DNA of 8,736 nt from Candidatus Falkowbacteria bacterium LH_S3. Lineage in GTDB: Bacteria; Patescibacteriota; Patescibacteriia; Patescibacteriales; JAGXOH01. Made by a program: the position numbers and the translations under genes. Under the pieces are notes generated by a model. That model made no database searches, had not been told where the DNA came from, and saw only the letters and a program-made list of their open reading frames with translations. The first letter of the stretch is position 1; every line of letters starts with the position of its first letter. Below are positions 6,874 to 8,736 of the stretch, piece by piece. The stretch is taken from the NCBI GenBank assembly GCA_023659985.1, contig JAGXOH010000031.1, positions 1-8,736 on the forward strand. The letters run 5' to 3'.

Positions 6874-7182
6874 TTATATTTTATTTGTATCAATTAATTG
6901 CTTTAATCTTTTTAATTCGTTTAATACTCTTTCACTATCATATTCACTCTTGTGTCTTTTGCGAGAAATGCTGCTTTGTTGTTGGTCTATATGAAGGTTA
7001 AAAATAATGTTATCCTCAGATTCGGTTACATACATATGAAACCTGGGATAATATCCTGAGTCCAATCTCCTGACATAACTCTCTTTTCCGTTTTGCCTAT
7101 CTACTATAAAACCATACCCTGCTCTTTTCAAAAAATTAGAAGGGTTGATATTGACTTTAGACAGATTGATCTTCATTTTCAT
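6874..7182 (-). CDS. Conserved-looking protein of unknown function, 102 aa
   Basis: I cannot assign a named family. The 102 residues look like a real small globular protein. The start is basic, with NPSNFLKRAGYGFIVD (13-28). The middle has aromatic and arginine-rich strands (SYVRRLDSGYYPRFHMYVTE, about 35-54), then an alternating strand NIIFNLHIDQQ (58-68) and a basic SISRKRHKSEYDSERVL segment ending in a charged helix (about 81-99). There is no signal peptide or membrane segment. The alternation of strands and helix, and the lack of low complexity, argue for selection. The ATG lies inside gtrA (26-nt overlap), suggesting translational coupling, and dnaG follows after 80 nt. A second ATG two codons downstream is an alternative start. 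My impression is that similar proteins occur in other Patescibacteria, but I cannot verify that here. Confidence 0.72.
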   Translation of the reverse strand: MKMKINLSKVNINPSNFLKRAGYGFIVDRQNGKESYVRRLDSGYYPRFHMYVTESEDNIIFNLHIDQQQSSISRKRHKSEYDSERVLNELKRLKQLIDTNKI

Positions 7183-7657
7183 AATAATATTTGTTCTTTC
7201 CCTTTTTAAAAATTACGTATCGATAGATCAAAAAACTGACCACAGCAATGAATGCGCCCGCTATTACCTGGGCAAAGATATACATAATATTAAAGAAATC
7301 TACCAAGACATACATACCCAGGCCATTGATAATCAAATTAACAACCCCGATAAAAAAATACAACCCCATTTGTTGTTTTATCTTATCTCGCGTCCTATCC
7401 CGGAAAGTCCAGAACTTCTGTAGAAAAAAACTTATAAAAAAAGCTACTATAAAACTTAGACTTGCGGATATTATATACCAAAGATTTAAAATGTCTGTTA
7501 AAAGGAATAATAGAATAAGGTCGGTAGCAGCAGCCGTTCCTCCTGAGGTCAAATATTTTATTACCATTTTATTCTTATCAGCAGTTTTATAGGCACCTGG
7601 AGATGTCTTATAAAAAATTTTTTTGGCTTTATTGTAATTATTGCTTATATACTTCAT
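7157..7657 (-). CDS. GtrA-family polytopic membrane protein
   Basis: GtrA-family proteins are small inner-membrane proteins with four helices. They are linked to cell-surface polysaccharide or teichoic-acid glycosylation, often proposed to flip or present undecaprenyl-linked sugars. In the 166 residues, a basic leader of about 30 precedes four hydrophobic spans near 33-55, 58-80, 98-120 and 126-148. Both halves end in the family signature (FFLQKFWTFRDR after span 2, FLIYRYVIFKKGK after span 4), reflecting the internal duplication. The start at 7657 overlaps the epimerase end by 20 nt and is supported by the only strong Shine-Dalgarno in the window (AGGAG, 4 nt before ATG). Its 3' end overlaps the next gene by 26 nt. 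Co-expression with a sugar-nucleotide epimerase fits a role in envelope glycan assembly. Confidence 0.9.
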   Translation of the reverse strand: MKYISNNYNKAKKIFYKTSPGAYKTADKNKMVIKYLTSGGTAAATDLILLFLLTDILNLWYIISASLSFIVAFFISFFLQKFWTFRDRTRDKIKQQMGLYFFIGVVNLIINGLGMYVLVDFFNIMYIFAQVIAGAFIAVVSFLIYRYVIFKKGKNKYYYENEDQSV

Positions 7658-8615
7658 TGAACTCCTGATTGTTACTGATTTTTTGATTTCTGGACCAATC
7701 CAAAGTTTTCCGAATGCCCTTGGTTAGCTCGGTATGTGGAGTCCACCTCAAAATTTGTTCCGCTCTGGAAAAATTGAGGCAACTTCTTTGTTGTTCTCCT
7801 GGCTTGAAATTCTTGCAGCAAAGATTCATTTTTTCTTCTGTAACCGTTTCAATAATATTTATAATATCCAAAATTCGGGTTTCTACTCCGGTAGAGATAT
7901 TAAAAACGCCTATATTATCTTGTTTTGCTCCTTTAATAAATGCCTTTACTACGTCATCCACATAAACAAAATCCCGAGTCTGGTTACCATCCCCATAAAG
8001 AATGCTCTGCCTGTTATTTACAGTGTTATCAATAAAGTTGGTTATAACACCTGTTTCTCCACCTTTATATTGCCTGGGGCCGTAAACATTGGCTAACCTA
8101 AGGATACAATATGGATGTGCGTAAACTTTATAATAATAATTTAAATATTTTTCAAAAGCTAACTTATGAATACCATATGGAGATAAAGGATTTGGCTCTG
8201 TGTCTTCGGTTGTGGGAATTTCTTCTGTGTCTCCATATACAGCACCTCCGGTAGAAGCAAAGATCATTTTTCTCACCTTATTCTTTCTGCAACTTTCCAA
8301 TATATTTATACCACCGAACAAATTTACTTTATTATCAAAAAAGGGATTCTCCACAGAAGCATAAACATCAATTTGAGCCGCAAAATGGAAAACACAATCT
8401 ATTGAAGTTTTAACTGATTCTTGATTAAATACGGATTCAACTTCGTCAGCTGAAGTTATATCAACATTATAAAATTTAGCCCGCGGATTTATATAATCCT
8501 TTTTTCCTGTTACTAAATTGTCTATAACTACCACTTCATAACCGTTTTCTATTAATTTATCAACCAAATTAGATCCAATAAAACCGGCTCCTCCTGTAAC
8601 CAAACACTTTTCCAT
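7638..8615 (-). CDS. NAD-dependent sugar-nucleotide epimerase/dehydratase (GalE-like)
   Basis: This is an extended short-chain dehydrogenase that most likely converts a UDP-linked sugar, such as UDP-glucose or UDP-GlcNAc, into its C4 epimer through a tightly bound NAD. The 325 residues start directly at the Rossmann fold, with TGGAGFIG (7-14) as the dinucleotide-binding loop and an acidic Asp32 (VVIDN) typical of NAD rather than NADP preference. FHFAAQ (76-81) follows. The catalytic set is Ser121/Thr122 (FASTGGAVYGD) and Tyr147-xxx-Lys151 (SPYGIHK). LRLANVYGPRQ (172-182) and GDGNQTRDFVYVDDV (208-222) belong to the substrate-binding half. It resembles UDP-glucose 4-epimerases more than dTDP-glucose dehydratases, but substrate cannot be fixed from sequence, so no symbol is given. 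It leads the block, with its own promoter, and overlaps gtrA by 20 nt. Confidence 0.93.
   Translation of the reverse strand: MEKCLVTGGAGFIGSNLVDKLIENGYEVVVIDNLVTGKKDYINPRAKFYNVDITSADEVESVFNQESVKTSIDCVFHFAAQIDVYASVENPFFDNKVNLFGGINILESCRKNKVRKMIFASTGGAVYGDTEEIPTTEDTEPNPLSPYGIHKLAFEKYLNYYYKVYAHPYCILRLANVYGPRQYKGGETGVITNFIDNTVNNRQSILYGDGNQTRDFVYVDDVVKAFIKGAKQDNIGVFNISTGVETRILDIINIIETVTEEKMNLCCKNFKPGEQQRSCLNFSRAEQILRWTPHTELTKGIRKTLDWSRNQKISNNQEFNEVYKQ
7662..7666 (-). promoter_or_regulatory. Shine-Dalgarno site of gtrA
   Basis: AGGAG lies 4 nt upstream of the gtrA ATG and inside the end of the epimerase gene. It decides the start at 7657 over the later in-frame Met31. It is the only near-consensus ribosome binding site I find before any gene in the window. 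Confidence 0.75.
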
Positions 8616-8649
8616 ATTATATAGATAGAAAACTAAGAATTATTAATAT

Positions 8650-8678
8650 ATTATCTCTAATAATAAACCGGAAGTCAA
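8650..8678 (-). promoter_or_regulatory. Sigma70-type promoter for the epimerase operon
   Basis: On the minus strand, TTGACT (8673-8678) is followed by a 17-nt spacer and GATAAT (8650-8655). Each hexamer matches consensus at 5 of 6 positions. Transcription would start near 8643, leaving a leader of about 28 nt before the ATG at 8615, with no Shine-Dalgarno in it. It probably drives epimerase, gtrA and the 102-residue gene, and possibly dnaG-rpoD, since no terminator is visible between them. Confidence 0.72.
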
Positions 8679-8736
8679 ACATTGTACTGTTGCAGGGTCA
8701 AGGTTACACTTTGGGGATAATTAATGTTGTTTAAAG

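Noticed and set aside
1..8736. CRISPR array, insertion sequence or phage genes
   Set aside because: No regularly spaced repeats, no transposase or integrase motifs and no terminal inverted repeats were seen on either strand.

Overview
The window is 8.7 kb of AT-rich bacterial DNA in which every supportable gene lies on the minus strand. The gene set and sequence style point to a Candidate Phyla Radiation (Patescibacteria, probably Parcubacteria-like) organism: compact spacing, mostly leaderless-looking or Shine-Dalgarno-poor starts, a housekeeping sigma factor with a lysine-rich tail, and a type I restriction-modification locus carrying a RhuM gene. This placement is an inference; there is no rRNA or ribosomal protein to confirm it. 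The standard code (TGA as stop) fits all long genes.

Read in the direction of transcription (right to left), there are two blocks. Block 1 (8736 to 3214) is core-like. It holds a strong sigma70 promoter (8650-8678), a GalE-type NAD-dependent sugar-nucleotide epimerase (7638-8615), a GtrA-family four-helix membrane protein (7157-7657), a 102-residue protein of unknown function (6874-7182), DNA primase dnaG (4937-6793), the principal sigma factor rpoD (3361-4926) and tRNA-Asn(GTT) (3214-3285), which has its own consensus-like promoter (3310-3338). The first three genes overlap by 20 and 26 nt. dnaG and rpoD are 10 nt apart, the conserved core of the 'macromolecular synthesis' operon, here without rpsU.

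Block 2 (3213 to 1) is accessory. It begins just beyond the 3' end of tRNA-Asn and looks richer in G+C by eye. It is a type I restriction-modification locus: a small XRE-type regulator (2811-3032), hsdM (1318-2808), rhuM (261-1271) and the start of hsdS (10-264). hsdR is not in the window.

The most notable result is that three of the four genes in block 2 carry visible lesions. The regulator has an exact 11-bp tandem duplication plus a +1 shift, which together restore frame but leave an internal TGA. hsdM has a TAA that appears to cut off a normal 12-residue C-terminal tail still encoded in frame behind it. hsdS loses family resemblance after about 68 residues and stops at 84. Only rhuM looks whole. 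The locus is therefore best read as a decaying or switched-off type I system with RhuM retained, though assembly or sequencing errors must be excluded. I see no convincingly new defence system; the other open questions are the 102-residue protein and a compact sequence block just upstream of the epimerase promoter.
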